This document shows, piece by piece, positions 1-10,332 of a stretch of 64,000 bases of DNA. Source of the DNA: Vigna angularis (Eukaryota; Streptophyta; Magnoliopsida; Fabales; Fabaceae); the NCBI RefSeq assembly GCF_016808095.1, contig NC_068971.1, forward strand, positions 15,047,501 through 15,111,500, read 5' to 3'. Numbering within the stretch: position 1 is the first letter of the stretch; each line of letters opens with the position of its first letter. The translations under genes were made by a program, and so were the position numbers. The notes beneath the pieces were generated by a model that worked only from the letters and a program-made list of their open reading frames with translations, was not told where the DNA came from and made no database searches.

Positions 1-204
1 TCCACATCGGACGCTATCGGTCGGACCACCTATTAATTTCTACTATCACGCTTGAGATATCTATACATCAACGTGAAGGGGTGTGTTGGAAGTCTCGCAT
101 CGACTAGAGATAAAGCCAAATTATAATATATAAGTGGGGTGTAAACCTCACCTTACAAGCTGATTTTGTGGGATTAAATTAAACTTAAAGTTCACTTATT
201 AATA
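1..204 (+). mobile_element. TRIM retroelement, 5'-truncated by the window edge
   Basis: Bases 1-83 match the internal segment and 84-204 match the terminal repeat of the TRIM (terminal-repeat retrotransposon in miniature) copies seen complete at 54481-54867. The terminal repeat opens TGTTGGAAGTC and ends near TTAATA. It is more diverged than the later copies, so this is an older insertion. It has no coding capacity. Confidence 0.75.
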
Positions 205-300
205 TAATAGTTTAAAACAATATAAAAATGAAATATAAATATAAAAATAGAATATAAATATATAAACATAAATAAACATGAACGAAAAATAAATTAAACC
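205..300 (-). repeat. Solo LTR remnant of the short-LTR copia family
   Basis: This stretch (AAAACAATATAAAAATGAAA onward, ending near ACCCAATA) closely matches both short terminal repeats of the copia element at 38188-42078, in the same plus-strand direction. No internal region adjoins it, so it is a solo LTR or a fragment. It directly abuts the TRIM terminal repeat. No clean target-site duplication is visible. Confidence 0.55.
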
Positions 301-1679
301 CAATATTTATCCGCATGTCACGTTACTATGACCCAAGAGAGTTTCTCACATTAGAGATATGTTCTTCCCTTTGTAATGGTGGCGGTCTTTCTAAAACATT
401 GTGGTATTATCCATGTTTTTCTATATTTGGTAAAGTTCTCTTCATTTTCCCAGAAAATGAAGTTGTCAATTCAAACTCTTGGGAAAATGGTGCATGTGGG
501 TGAGATGTTTTCGGGACATGAATATCATTTTCTGAAGTGGTCCCATTAATGTGAAGTTGCAAATAATTGAATAGAAGGTGGCTATTTCAGAACCACAGCA
601 AATAAAAAGAAATAAAATGGTTGCAGATTGCGGTCTTATTCCATTAAAAAATAAATCAACTTGCCCAAGACTTTATATTCCAAGTTCTATACTTTGTGGT
701 TCCTCGTAATCTCTTTTATGTGATTAGCTTCACCATTTTCTAATGGTGGGACACAAATTCAGAAATTTCAAACCCACTTCCATCGCAAACAACGTATATT
801 CAATTGCCTTCAAAGGAAGAACATTACACTTCCATCCAAGAACATTGGAATGTCAGCATTTTTAAACTACTAGTCTTACATATTCTAGATAAAATACAAT
901 AACAATAGAAAAATACCAGAAAATACCATGTTATTATATTATTAAGTTACGAAAAAATTCGTGAAATTACATTTTATATTTTCAGTTTATTTTATCCTTA
1001 GTATACTCACTTCTCTTGATTTTTTTTTTTAAAAAAAACACTACACCAATTGAGTTTTTTCTTTAGAGAAAATGTCAATAAGATTTAGAATTAACGAGTC
1101 AAAAACATTTTATATAAATAAAAAAAAGTTAAAATTTATATATGAGTTTTTTTTTGTATTGTTTTTCATATTCATTCCTATTTAATGTACAACCCTAACT
1201 CCTTATTTGTTTGAAAAATATATTATATATGCACCTCTATAAAAGGGATTTTATGGTAAATGACAAAAGAAAGTGTTTAGGTTATTTTACAAAATTTTAG
1301 TATGACTATTGCATGTACTCTACTTGTTATTGACTGAAAATTATAAAAAAAAATACAAAATTTACTGTTCATATTTGTCAATAGGTCTTATTTGTGTGAT
1401 TTTGTGGATTTCGATAACACTAATACTAAAGTATGTCAGCAAGAGTATATCATAGAAAGTTTTCCAATACTTTCTGGTTTTTATATTTTGACATTACAAC
1501 TTTATATACCCTTAATGGCAAAAGTGCAAGAGAAGAGTACAATTTGGGTTTTCTAGTGTTTAGGTTAAACACACAATTTAGTTCATAGACGTACTTGTAG
1601 ATTTTCAATTTGATTCCTACGTATTAGAACTTCTTTGTATGTATATACATGCAATTATTGATTTGGTCTTGTCATATGA
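301..1679. other. Intergenic, no gene recognised
   Basis: This is AT-rich sequence with short A and T runs. A 62-codon open frame at 315-503 has no recognisable domain and no supporting context. The stretch ends with TATGA at 1675-1679, the left target-site duplication of the next element. Confidence 0.6.
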
Positions 1680-1946
1680 TGTGACATCCCAAAAATACAG
1701 TCATAACTATAAATTCAGAAAGTCACATTTAATAATAATTCAGTACAGTTTTTCGCTAAAAAAACAAAAGCCAAGCCGTACACCTTACAACACGAATCAC
1801 AATCCGAAGTCGAACGCACAAAATAAAAACCTGACCGAACGGTTTACAGAAAACATTTACCGAACGGTCCAAAATAAACTTAAATGAAAACGAGAGATGG
1901 TCGAACGACCATTCAATCCAACAATCACACTACTGGCCGAGCGGTC

Positions 1947-2020
1947 TCACTGTTCGGTCTTCACTTCAACATTAATCAGGTTCTCTTCATTCAGCATTTC
2001 TTCCAAACGCTCGTCTCCAT
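1947..2020 (-). other. Short acidic reading frame (candidate 3' exon) in copy A
   Basis: After GTGAGCAG, a possible splice acceptor, the minus strand stays open for about 24 codons rich in Glu, Leu and Asn, including the run NEENLINVEVKTEQ, then TGA. Copies B (14994-15082) and C (50652-50725) keep the same frame and the VEVK/VDVK ending. A stop lies directly upstream in frame, so it needs an upstream exon or is not translated. No upstream coding exon could be identified. Confidence 0.4.
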
Positions 2021-3029
2021 CTGCTCACATCCACACGGATGATCATTGCAATGACAAGACGGACGTACAAGGACAATTGACAACACAAGGAAAACGAAAG
2101 GGTAAGCTTACGTAATTTAACTCATGCATCAACATATAATTTCCAGTCAACAGTTTATTTCACACATACATAGCAACATACGCATTCATCATACATCACA
2201 TAATTTAACGCATGTACAAAATAAAACTCAACACGACTGACTGTCCGGACTGTATGAAATCTGCGTAGTTACAGGCGTTCACGCACCCGGGTGGTGTGGT
2301 AACTGGCATCCTCATCAGCTGCCACCCGAGGTTAGTCCGTTCTTACGTCGCCCACGTTAACTTATGGACTAAGGACCTCCTGCCATTCCCACGCATGACG
2401 TGCGTCCTCTACTTGAGAACGAGCACTCACGGAACATCAGGATGAACAACCAGCATTAACTATCCACAGTCATACTTTACAACTTTCCACATTCAACCAT
2501 GAGTCGTTCCTGCCTGGAACGCTCGTTCAATATTCATAACTTTCATATCATCGCAAATACTGTTCATCATTCACTTTTGATCATATATTCATAATTCACT
2601 AGTCATCATTCCATAATCATTTTCATCATTCATAAGGAAGCCATTAAAAAGGAACGTTCTTTCAAAAGTCACAATATTTCCATTCATCTCATGCAATCTT
2701 CATCATTTAATATTTGTCATTTTACTATTCATCATTTACTGTTCATCATGAACTATTCATCATTTAAATACTGAACGTTCCATCACAAGGGGAACGAGGA
2801 CGAACGCTATCCGCGAGGCCAAAAGAACGCTCGTCGGATCAAAGAACGAACGCCAAAAGTGAGACCGAAAGACGCTCGTTCGAATCGAAGAACGAACGGT
2901 TTAAGTTCAGAAAAAATGCAAGTCAGGTACTGTTCACTGGACGAACGTTGTCAGCGAGACCAAAACAACGCTCGTTCGTATTAAAGTACGAACGGCAGAG
3001 AAACAGTTACGTTCAGAGAACGGGCGCTC

Positions 3030-3360
3030 AAAATAATACCGAGCACTATTAGGACGAACGCTCATTTAAAACCGAGCACTATTAGGACGAACGCTCATTT
3101 CAAACCGAGCACCATCAGGACGAACGCTCAGTGTGAGACCGAGCACCAATTAGAGCGAGCGCTCAATCTGAGACCGAACGCCAATTTTGACGAACGTTCG
3201 GTACGAGACCGAACTCCAATTTGAACGAACGTTCGGTATGAGACCGAACTCCAATTTGAACAAACGCTCATATTCAACCCGAGCACACGAAAGGACGAAC
3301 GCTCAATCTGAAAACGAGCACCAGGACGAACGCTCAGTGTGAAACCGAACGCTAGTAGAC
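3030..3360. repeat. CpG-rich 33-36 bp minisatellite in copy A
   Basis: About nine tandem units with consensus close to CCGAGCACYATTAGGACGAA followed by CGCTCAnnnTnAAA. Each unit pairs a GAGC/GAAC word with the palindromic words GAACGTTC or GAGCGCTC. Less regular copies of the same words extend on both sides, to roughly 2780 and 4080. Confidence 0.8.
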
Positions 3361-4507
3361 TTTAGACACGAGGACGCTCGTCCTCAACAAGGGATCGATC
3401 CAAATGAACGAATCCCACTTCTGTTATTTTCACCAGAAAAACCGAACGGTCAGAGATCGTTCAGCAATGAACGTACGTAATTACAGGGGATTGTTTTCTT
3501 ATTTCATTCCATATACTTTCCAGTTCAAAATCTCATTAAAATCACATGTAACATAGTCATATATCATTTTCATTCCTTACAAACGAACGTTCATGCATCT
3601 CAGAATCCAATATCATGCATTATATTCATACAATCAAATAACGAACGTTCACATAGGCATACATCAAAAACAGTTAAATTAAGTAAGCTTCCCTTACCTG
3701 GAATGAACGAACGTTCACAGGCGCACACAGACGCTCTCTACTCAAATCCTTATCACCAACGCTCGTTAATCCACTATATATGAACGAACGCTCAGAAACC
3801 CACCTATATTTGGTCATATACTGTTAGGACGAACGTTCAGAATATTTAAGAACGAACGTCATTTTACAAAAAGGCCAAACGCTGAGAATCGAAAACAACA
3901 CTCGTTTGGACGAGCGCTCAAAGGAGAACGAACGCTACGGGACGAATGCATGAGCAACGCATGAGCGAACGCTCGTCAGCTAAAGAAAACGAACGTTCAA
4001 ATCAAAGTGGACGAACGTTCAATTCGTCTCAATTTGGACGAACGTCCAGTTTGAAACCAAATTGGACGAACGCGATTCTGCAGATTCTGCAGAATCACAG
4101 GTTTTCCAGAAAACCAGAAAAACCTCCATTTTTAACTTTAAAGCTTTTGGATTTCTACAAAAACAGTGAGATTAACTAATCAAAACGAAAATTCTAGCAC
4201 TCCTTACCTCTTGAAGACTTCCTTTGTAAATTCTTTGAGTCTATCTCCTCCAAAACTTCAAAAGTTCTCCACTTCCCCTCTTTCCCAGAACTTGCAGCAA
4301 GAACTTCTCCTCTCTCACAAAAAATTTGGCAGCAATCCTTTCCCCTCCCAGCAGACCCATAGCTTCCCTTTTTAACTTCCCAAACTCTTCCCTCTTCCCC
4401 TCTTCTTCTCTTTCCTTTTCTTGTTTGCTTTTGGTTTTGTTTTCAAAGGGGGAAGCAACGTTCGCTGTCCCTTTGTGGCAGCGCACGTTCCTTCCTCCCC
4501 GTTCTCT

Positions 4508-4541
<34 letters not shown>

Positions 4542-4739
4542 AGGCCTGACATATGACATCATCTCTATCTCTAGAAGTTCTAAATTGATATTAACTTCAT
4601 CCATTATCATATTTTAATTTCATCCCTTTGTGGTTAAAGTATTCTTAATTTGGCTATTTACTTTAAACGTCTTTAAACCAACCTAATAGGTACCATCCTT
4701 GTATCTTTAATTTATCATAAATGATTACACTTTGCTTTT

Positions 4740-5945
4740 AAGCATTTTGGGTAAAATATACTTTTTTTTATTATGACTATTTATATACAAATGATAATTG
4801 ATCAAATATAAAAAGTGGTGTCCTGAAATAATTATAAATAAAATGACACTTTTTATATGGATTGTAGTTATAATTGGTATGAGTGAGGTAACATATTTGT
4901 AATAAAAAAAGAAATATTTTTATATTGGTTATAGTTATAACTAGTACAAAAAGTGAACGATTGACATTTTTTTAATAAATAAAAAAAAATTTATATACTG
5001 ATGATAATTATAATTGTATAAAAGGTTGATGTGGTAACATTTTCGTAATAAACAAAAATATTTTTTATTATTGTTTTAGTTATAATCAGTATAGAAAGTG
5101 ATTTTTCCCTTGTAGTTATTTTCTACTTTCAGTCCAAAATAGCCTAGGCCTGCAAATGAAACAAAGCATTTGAAATAACATCTGTCACGCCTTACCATTA
5201 TTCATCATCATTGGAACTATTTGAATTTGAAATTTCTTATCCGATTTTGCTTCTTTAGGTGATGCACTTGATGTTGTTCATGGTTGCTTGCAGTTATAGA
5301 TTTGCAATGGAGAGAGATATAATTTTCAACTACATGTAGTTTTGCATCTTGGAAGTTCAGTCTATGTTGTAATGGAGATGTGATTTGGGGTCAACATGGT
5401 TTGTGCAATCTGTAGAGGGGATGCTCGTGTTTGTTGGCGCGCGATGCAAGTTCAATGTTGTTGTCTCATGGTGGTAGTGAATCTTAGAAATTTCCTTCTT
5501 CGACGAGGTAACAAGGAGGTCTGACAATATGCGTCGTGGTAATGGTTACATTGAAAAGGTCTAGTGAGTGAGTGTTGAAAGTCGATGTCACTGTTCGAGG
5601 GTGGTGGATTGCGCGATTTAGGAACTTGTGATTTGTTGTGTGCTTGTTCCTGTGATTGACGACGATGTGTAGGTGTTGCTTCAACGAGGCATAAGAATGT
5701 TGGCATGGTGGATTGCAGTGGCCAACAGTTTTTGAATGTGGTTGCCTTGATTTTGACTCGTGAAAGAAGATGAGCTATTTCTAAATTTTTTTATTGTACC
5801 TTTAACCGGTGTAAAAAGTGATATTTTCTTTATCAATTCTAGAACCAACACCAAAATGAATACTTTTTATATTCTTTGCTTTTTCTAAACTAATTATATA
5901 AAAAATCATTTTTGATAGTTATAAAAAAAAAATTCTCCACTAGTG
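4740..5945 (-). mobile_element. Non-autonomous CACTA-like (En/Spm) element
   Basis: The right end, read on the minus strand, starts CACTAGTGGAGAATTTTTTT (5945), a typical CACTA terminus. Both flanks hold many copies of a subterminal word close to TATAATTATAACCAGTATAA followed by AAAGTG (for example near 4800, 4870, 4930, 5080 and 5810). The middle (5250-5760) is G-rich with no transposase frame. The left end near 4740 is not sharply defined. Confidence 0.5.
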
Positions 5946-6425
5946 TATGTGAATCATTAACCTTGCATGGCTCAGTTTCACTCTTTTCAACATAACTTAA
6001 ACATGTGTTTAAATAAAGGGCTTCTAGTATTGTTTAACATCATATTAACATTAAAGTTATTGGAACAAAACTCTCTTCCATTAAAAGAGCAAAAAATTAG
6101 TTGAAAAAGAAAACTTCATCCAAGTTTTGTAAATTCATATGAACATAAATTTAGTATAAAAAAAAAAAATCCTAAAATAGGATTTCACATCAACCTTAAT
6201 TCATATGAACATAAATTTAGGTTTGGTTAACTAATGTGAAACTCAATAATTTTCTTGAATCTTCTAGCTATCGGTAGGGCGTATGCCATAAAAAATGATA
6301 TATATGAAAAATATAATTTCAAAAAATTCTGAAGAAAATTACATTCGCATCTGCAGTTGGTTCGTATCATTATCGTTCACATGTGAGAACATGACAAAGA
6401 AGACTTTCCTTGCATGTTCTTGGCT

Positions 6426-6450
6426 TTGACCAATTCAGTACTTAAATAAA
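6426..6450 (+). promoter_or_regulatory. W-box and TATA-like box of the lectin kinase
   Basis: TTGACC (6426-6431) is a W-box, the WRKY factor site common in defence gene promoters. TAAATAAA (6443-6450) is the only TATA-like box close to the gene. It lies just 10 bases before the upstream ATG at 6460, so transcription would be expected to begin after that ATG, favouring the second ATG at 6520. Confidence 0.45.
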
Positions 6451-6459
6451 GGCCCCCAC

Positions 6460-8553
6460 ATGGATTCACTTGCAATCAAATTGCCAAAATCTCTCAGCAT
6501 TATTGGTTTATTATCTCTTATGGCTTCTCAAGCTCTTGTTCTTGTCTTCCTCTTATTTCCCTTTTCCTTACACCAAGTTGTTGCCTCCTCCTCCAATGGT
6601 TTGATCTTTGAAGGATTTGATGAAAACAGCGATATAAGCCTTGAAGGATCTTCCATCATCAAAACCAGTCGTTTACTTAAACTCACTAACAGATCAACCA
6701 ATATTATAGGCCATGCATTCTACAAAACACCCTTCCAAATGCTCAACAAAACAGACCCTCCCCTTGAACCCTCTGCTTTTTCTTTCAGCACCTACTTTGT
6801 GTTCTCAATTGTATCCCCTAGTTCTGGTTCTGGGGGCTTTGGCCTTGCCTTCACCATAGCACCATCAACACAGTTTCCTGGGGCTGCGGCTGGCCATTAT
6901 CTTGGTCTTTTTAACTCCACCAATGATGGGAATGACACAAATAACATCTTTGCGGTGGAGTTTGACACTGTAAATGGTTACAAAGGTGACTCGGACACTG
7001 AAGGAAACCATGTTGGGGTGAATATAAATGGAATGGACTCAAAGATTACTGAACCAGCTGCATACATTAAAGAGGGTACTGAGAGTGTAAAGGAGGATTT
7101 CAGAATGGCCAAGGTTGATGCTGTCCACGCTTGGATAGAGTATGATGGTGAAAAGAGAACTCTGGATGTAACAATAGCTCCTTGGGAATTATCAAGGCCC
7201 AGCACACCACTCATAAAGAATTACAACGTTGACCTTTCCAACGTTATGAAGGAAAACATGTATGTTGGTTTCTCAGCATCAACTGGCCAGGAAACAAGCT
7301 CTCATTATCTTCTAGGGTGGAGTTTTGCAGTGAACGGTGTTGCTATGAATTTGTCTAATCTTCCAGAGCCACCACCCAAGGAGGAAGATCCCTCTTCGTT
7401 TCCTTGGGTCAATGTTGTAATTGGCATCTTGTCCGCTTTGACTTTGAGCCTTCTGTGTCTTCTAATTCTTCTGACATGTTATAAGAGATACATGGATTTT
7501 GAGGTTCTTGAGGACTGGGAGATGGATTGTCCTCACAGGTTCAGATACAAAGATCTTCACCTTGCCACAGAAGGGTTCAAAGAGAGCCAACTAATTGGAA
7601 TTGGAGGCTTTGGTGCTGTGTACAAAGGTGTCTTACCAACTTCAGGAACTGAAGTTGCTGTTAAGAGGATTGTGAGGAGCCCTTTCCATGGAATGAGGGA
7701 ATTTGCAGCTGAGATTGAAAGCTTGGGAAGGTTGAGACACAAGAATTTGGTGAACCTTCAAGGATGGTGCAAGAAAAAGAATGATCTCCTTCTCGTCTAT
7801 GATTTCATTTCAAATGGAAGCCTTGATTGTGTCCTATATAACCCCAACAACAGCTTTGTCTTGAACTGGGGGCAAAGATTCAACATTCTCAAAGGCATCA
7901 GTGCTGGACTATTGTACTTGCATGAAGAGTGGGAGCAAGTGGTGATCCATAGAGACGTGAAAACTAGCAATATTTTGATAGATGGAAACTTGAATGCACG
8001 TTTAGGTGACTTTGGACTTGCAAGGCTCTATAACCATGGTCAAGTATCACACACAACCAGGGTGGTTGGAACCATTGGCTACATTGCACCAGAGTTAACT
8101 CGCACAGGAAAAGCTTCTACAAGAACTGATGTTTATGCATTTGGGGTTGTGCTTCTTGAAGTGGTCACAGGTAAGAGGCCTCTTGATTCAGATCAGTTTT
8201 TCTTGGTCGAATGGGCGATTGAGAATTACCATTTGGGTCAAATTCTTGAGGTGGTTGATCCTAAGCTGAATTCAGTTTATGATGAGGAAGAAGTTGAGTT
8301 GGTTCTCAAGTTGGGTTTACTATGCACTCAACGTAGATCAGATTATAGACCTACCATGAAACAAGTTACAAGGTACCTAAACTTTGATGACCCTCTTCCT
8401 GATATTGGTGATTTGGGATATGGTGGTTCTAATAGCAGCAGCAGAATGAACTCAGGTTTCTTAGAAGTCACGCCATCTTTGAGAACTGTTGAAACATCTG
8501 GGTATCTGTCCTCCATTACCATGAGTACCAAGTCCTTGGATGCTGGTAGATAG
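6460..8553 (+). CDS. L-type lectin-domain receptor kinase (LecRK)
   Basis: A plasma-membrane receptor kinase with an extracellular legume-lectin fold that senses ligands outside the cell and signals through a Ser/Thr kinase. The 697-residue intronless frame shows a hydrophobic signal segment (about 21-43), the L-lectin domain (about 46-298, with the VEFDT strand at 166-170), one membrane helix (about 316-340, followed by YKR) and a kinase domain (about 377-640). In the kinase are GIGGFGAVYKG at 380-390, the ATP-binding Lys402, HRD at 497-499, DFG at 517-519 and APE at 543-545, so it is an intact RD kinase. Several N-glycosylation sites lie in the ectodomain. Length and wording such as AEIESLGRLRHKNLVNLQGW resemble clade VI LecRKs, which act in immunity; the clade is inferred. 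The start at Met21 (base 6520, 677 residues) is likely truer, because it gives a classic signal peptide and fits the TATA spacing. Confidence 0.93.
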   Translation: MDSLAIKLPKSLSIIGLLSLMASQALVLVFLLFPFSLHQVVASSSNGLIFEGFDENSDISLEGSSIIKTSRLLKLTNRSTNIIGHAFYKTPFQMLNKTDPPLEPSAFSFSTYFVFSIVSPSSGSGGFGLAFTIAPSTQFPGAAAGHYLGLFNSTNDGNDTNNIFAVEFDTVNGYKGDSDTEGNHVGVNINGMDSKITEPAAYIKEGTESVKEDFRMAKVDAVHAWIEYDGEKRTLDVTIAPWELSRPSTPLIKNYNVDLSNVMKENMYVGFSASTGQETSSHYLLGWSFAVNGVAMNLSNLPEPPPKEEDPSSFPWVNVVIGILSALTLSLLCLLILLTCYKRYMDFEVLEDWEMDCPHRFRYKDLHLATEGFKESQLIGIGGFGAVYKGVLPTSGTEVAVKRIVRSPFHGMREFAAEIESLGRLRHKNLVNLQGWCKKKNDLLLVYDFISNGSLDCVLYNPNNSFVLNWGQRFNILKGISAGLLYLHEEWEQVVIHRDVKTSNILIDGNLNARLGDFGLARLYNHGQVSHTTRVVGTIGYIAPELTRTGKASTRTDVYAFGVVLLEVVTGKRPLDSDQFFLVEWAIENYHLGQILEVVDPKLNSVYDEEEVELVLKLGLLCTQRRSDYRPTMKQVTRYLNFDDPLPDIGDLGYGGSNSSSRMNSGFLEVTPSLRTVETSGYLSSITMSTKSLDAGR

Positions 8554-10332
8554 CAAATAATCATGTTCTAGCATTTTCTACCACTGTATTTCTCTGAATA
8601 TATTCTTAGTTCTTCTGTAATTCTTTCATTTCTTTCTATTAACAACCAAAAGATAATAACGTTCTTTTTTGGCAATGTAAGATTTCCTTTGCTTAATCAA
8701 TATAACATGTTATGTTATAAGAGTAGGAAATGAACAAGCTTCAGTTTTATGTTAAAGTTAAAGAGAATAATCTCTGCATGAACTTGTAAATTTAACTGGA
8801 TTATAATTTTGTTTCTGTTCCTTCTATTTTGCTTTTTTTTCTCCAAATTTTTATACATCATTATTAGTCTTTTGAATTTTTTTTATATATTCAAATAAAA
8901 ATTTCTTATTAGTAAAAAAAGTTTTCGTTTTAAGGATTAAAGTTTGAGAATTTTTACAAATACAGAGACAAACTATTAGTATATAAATATCATGGACGAA
9001 AATTAAAATACGAAAACTTTTCTAGAACTGTTATTATCTCAATTAACAATTCAGAAAGGATGAAATGGTTAACTTTTTTATTAAATTATTATATTTCAAT
9101 TTTAATAAGTTGAAAAAAATTATTACTGTATATTTAAACACACCCGAAAATTTATGATAATATACTTTAAAAGAATTAGCCTAAGTAGAAGTCAGACCAA
9201 GTCCTTGTTCTTAATCTTTCAAAAGATTTCTTTTTATTTTCTGTTACATATTTTATTATTATATAGTTTAGTGCAATAACAATTAAACTGTGTTTTTTCA
9301 TTGGTTTATAAGATTCAAAATATACTGGAATAAAGTTTCTTTAAATTAATTACTTTTATTCATTTCTTTTTTTAAAAGTCTTATTCTAAACTTCTGTTGC
9401 TTTAAAGACTTTTTCTATTGTAATTGTTTGAAGATGAGAGAGATGTGGGAAGTGATTTGATAGATGTGAAAGTCATTTAATAAACACTTTCACGTTGAAG
9501 AAATTTTTACTTGTTTTCTAACTTTCACGTTTAAGAAATTCAGACTTCTTTTTAAAGAAATTTAGACGTTATTGTTAACTAATCTTGTCGGATAGTTATT
9601 ACATTAGATAAAATTCCAAAATTCATGTGTGAAAAGGTCAAAGAGATAATTTTTTAAGTTATACAATAACTATTTTAAAAGCCATATAAATAATGAATTT
9701 TGATTAGAATATCAAATAACTAATATTAATATTAATATAAACAGCGGAATCAAATTAGATGAATTCGATCTAATTTTTAAATTATAATTCCTTATCATAA
9801 TTAGTATTGTTTTTTTTTTACAAATTTTGGAGCATAAAATGTTTATATCGATCAAATAAGAATTCTCCATATATTTATATTGAATCTAATTTTACAATCA
9901 ATTAAATAGCAAAACTTTCATGAATATCCTCCAATAATGATATGCTACCTTTCTCAACTATTAAATGAAAAGTTTGATAGATTAATTACAAATAGTTTGA
10001 CTTGGTTTCTTTCTCAAGTTGATGAGTTGATATAAGGAAAGAGGAGTAAAGGATGAAATTTCCTTTTCCCTTAATTACACATTTTACCACTATTATTATC
10101 ATTTTATGAATATTAAGCTTTAAATCTTTTCACATTTTAATATTAAAATATTCTCCGTACATTTCATCATGTTGATGATAAAACGATACCATTTTACAAT
10201 AAAATTAATAATAACATGACGTCATTTTTAAGAGCCAAAGCTATGAGTAAATTGTATGAAACTTTATAAAATATATAACGATAAAATGTTTAAGAAATAA
10301 AGTTGAATAATAAATGTATAATGTGAATACAC
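8554..10332. other. 3' flank of the lectin kinase and AT-rich intergenic DNA
   Basis: The 3' untranslated region of the kinase presumably lies within the first few hundred bases. The rest is AT-rich with no open frame of interest and no recognised transposon terminus. It ends with TACAC (10328-10332), the putative left duplication of repeat D. Confidence 0.5.

Larger units (their letters stand above)
1680..4551 (-). mobile_element. Solo-LTR-like repeat, family A-G, copy A
   Basis: On the plus strand the element opens TGTGACATCCC (1680) and closes GAGGCCTGACA (4551). In both orientations the termini are TG..CA. It is flanked by identical 5-bp repeats, TATGA at 1675-1679 and 4552-4556, so the 2,872 bp behave as one integrated unit. 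It contains no protease, integrase or reverse transcriptase. Read on the minus strand it has, in order, an A(30) run directly after the start, a purine-rich leader, a CpG-rich minisatellite (about 2780-4080), a core shared with copies B and C (2234-2530), a short acidic reading frame (1947-2020) and the end. A solo LTR of a large gypsy-type element is the simplest reading. The minus-strand 'sense' assignment rests on the leader and reading frame and could be the reverse of the true LTR orientation. Confidence 0.75.

Noticed and set aside
1040..1060. CACTACACCAATTGAG resembling a CACTA terminus
   Set aside because: It is isolated in an A-rich stretch with no subterminal repeats.
4241..4552. 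103-codon minus-strand frame with a poly-Lys N-terminus
   Set aside because: The Lys run is the A(30) stretch at the start of copy A. The rest is leader sequence not conserved as protein in copies B and C.
5452..5706. 84-codon His/Arg-rich minus-strand frame
   Set aside because: It lies in the G-rich middle of the CACTA-like element, has no domain and no transposase similarity.
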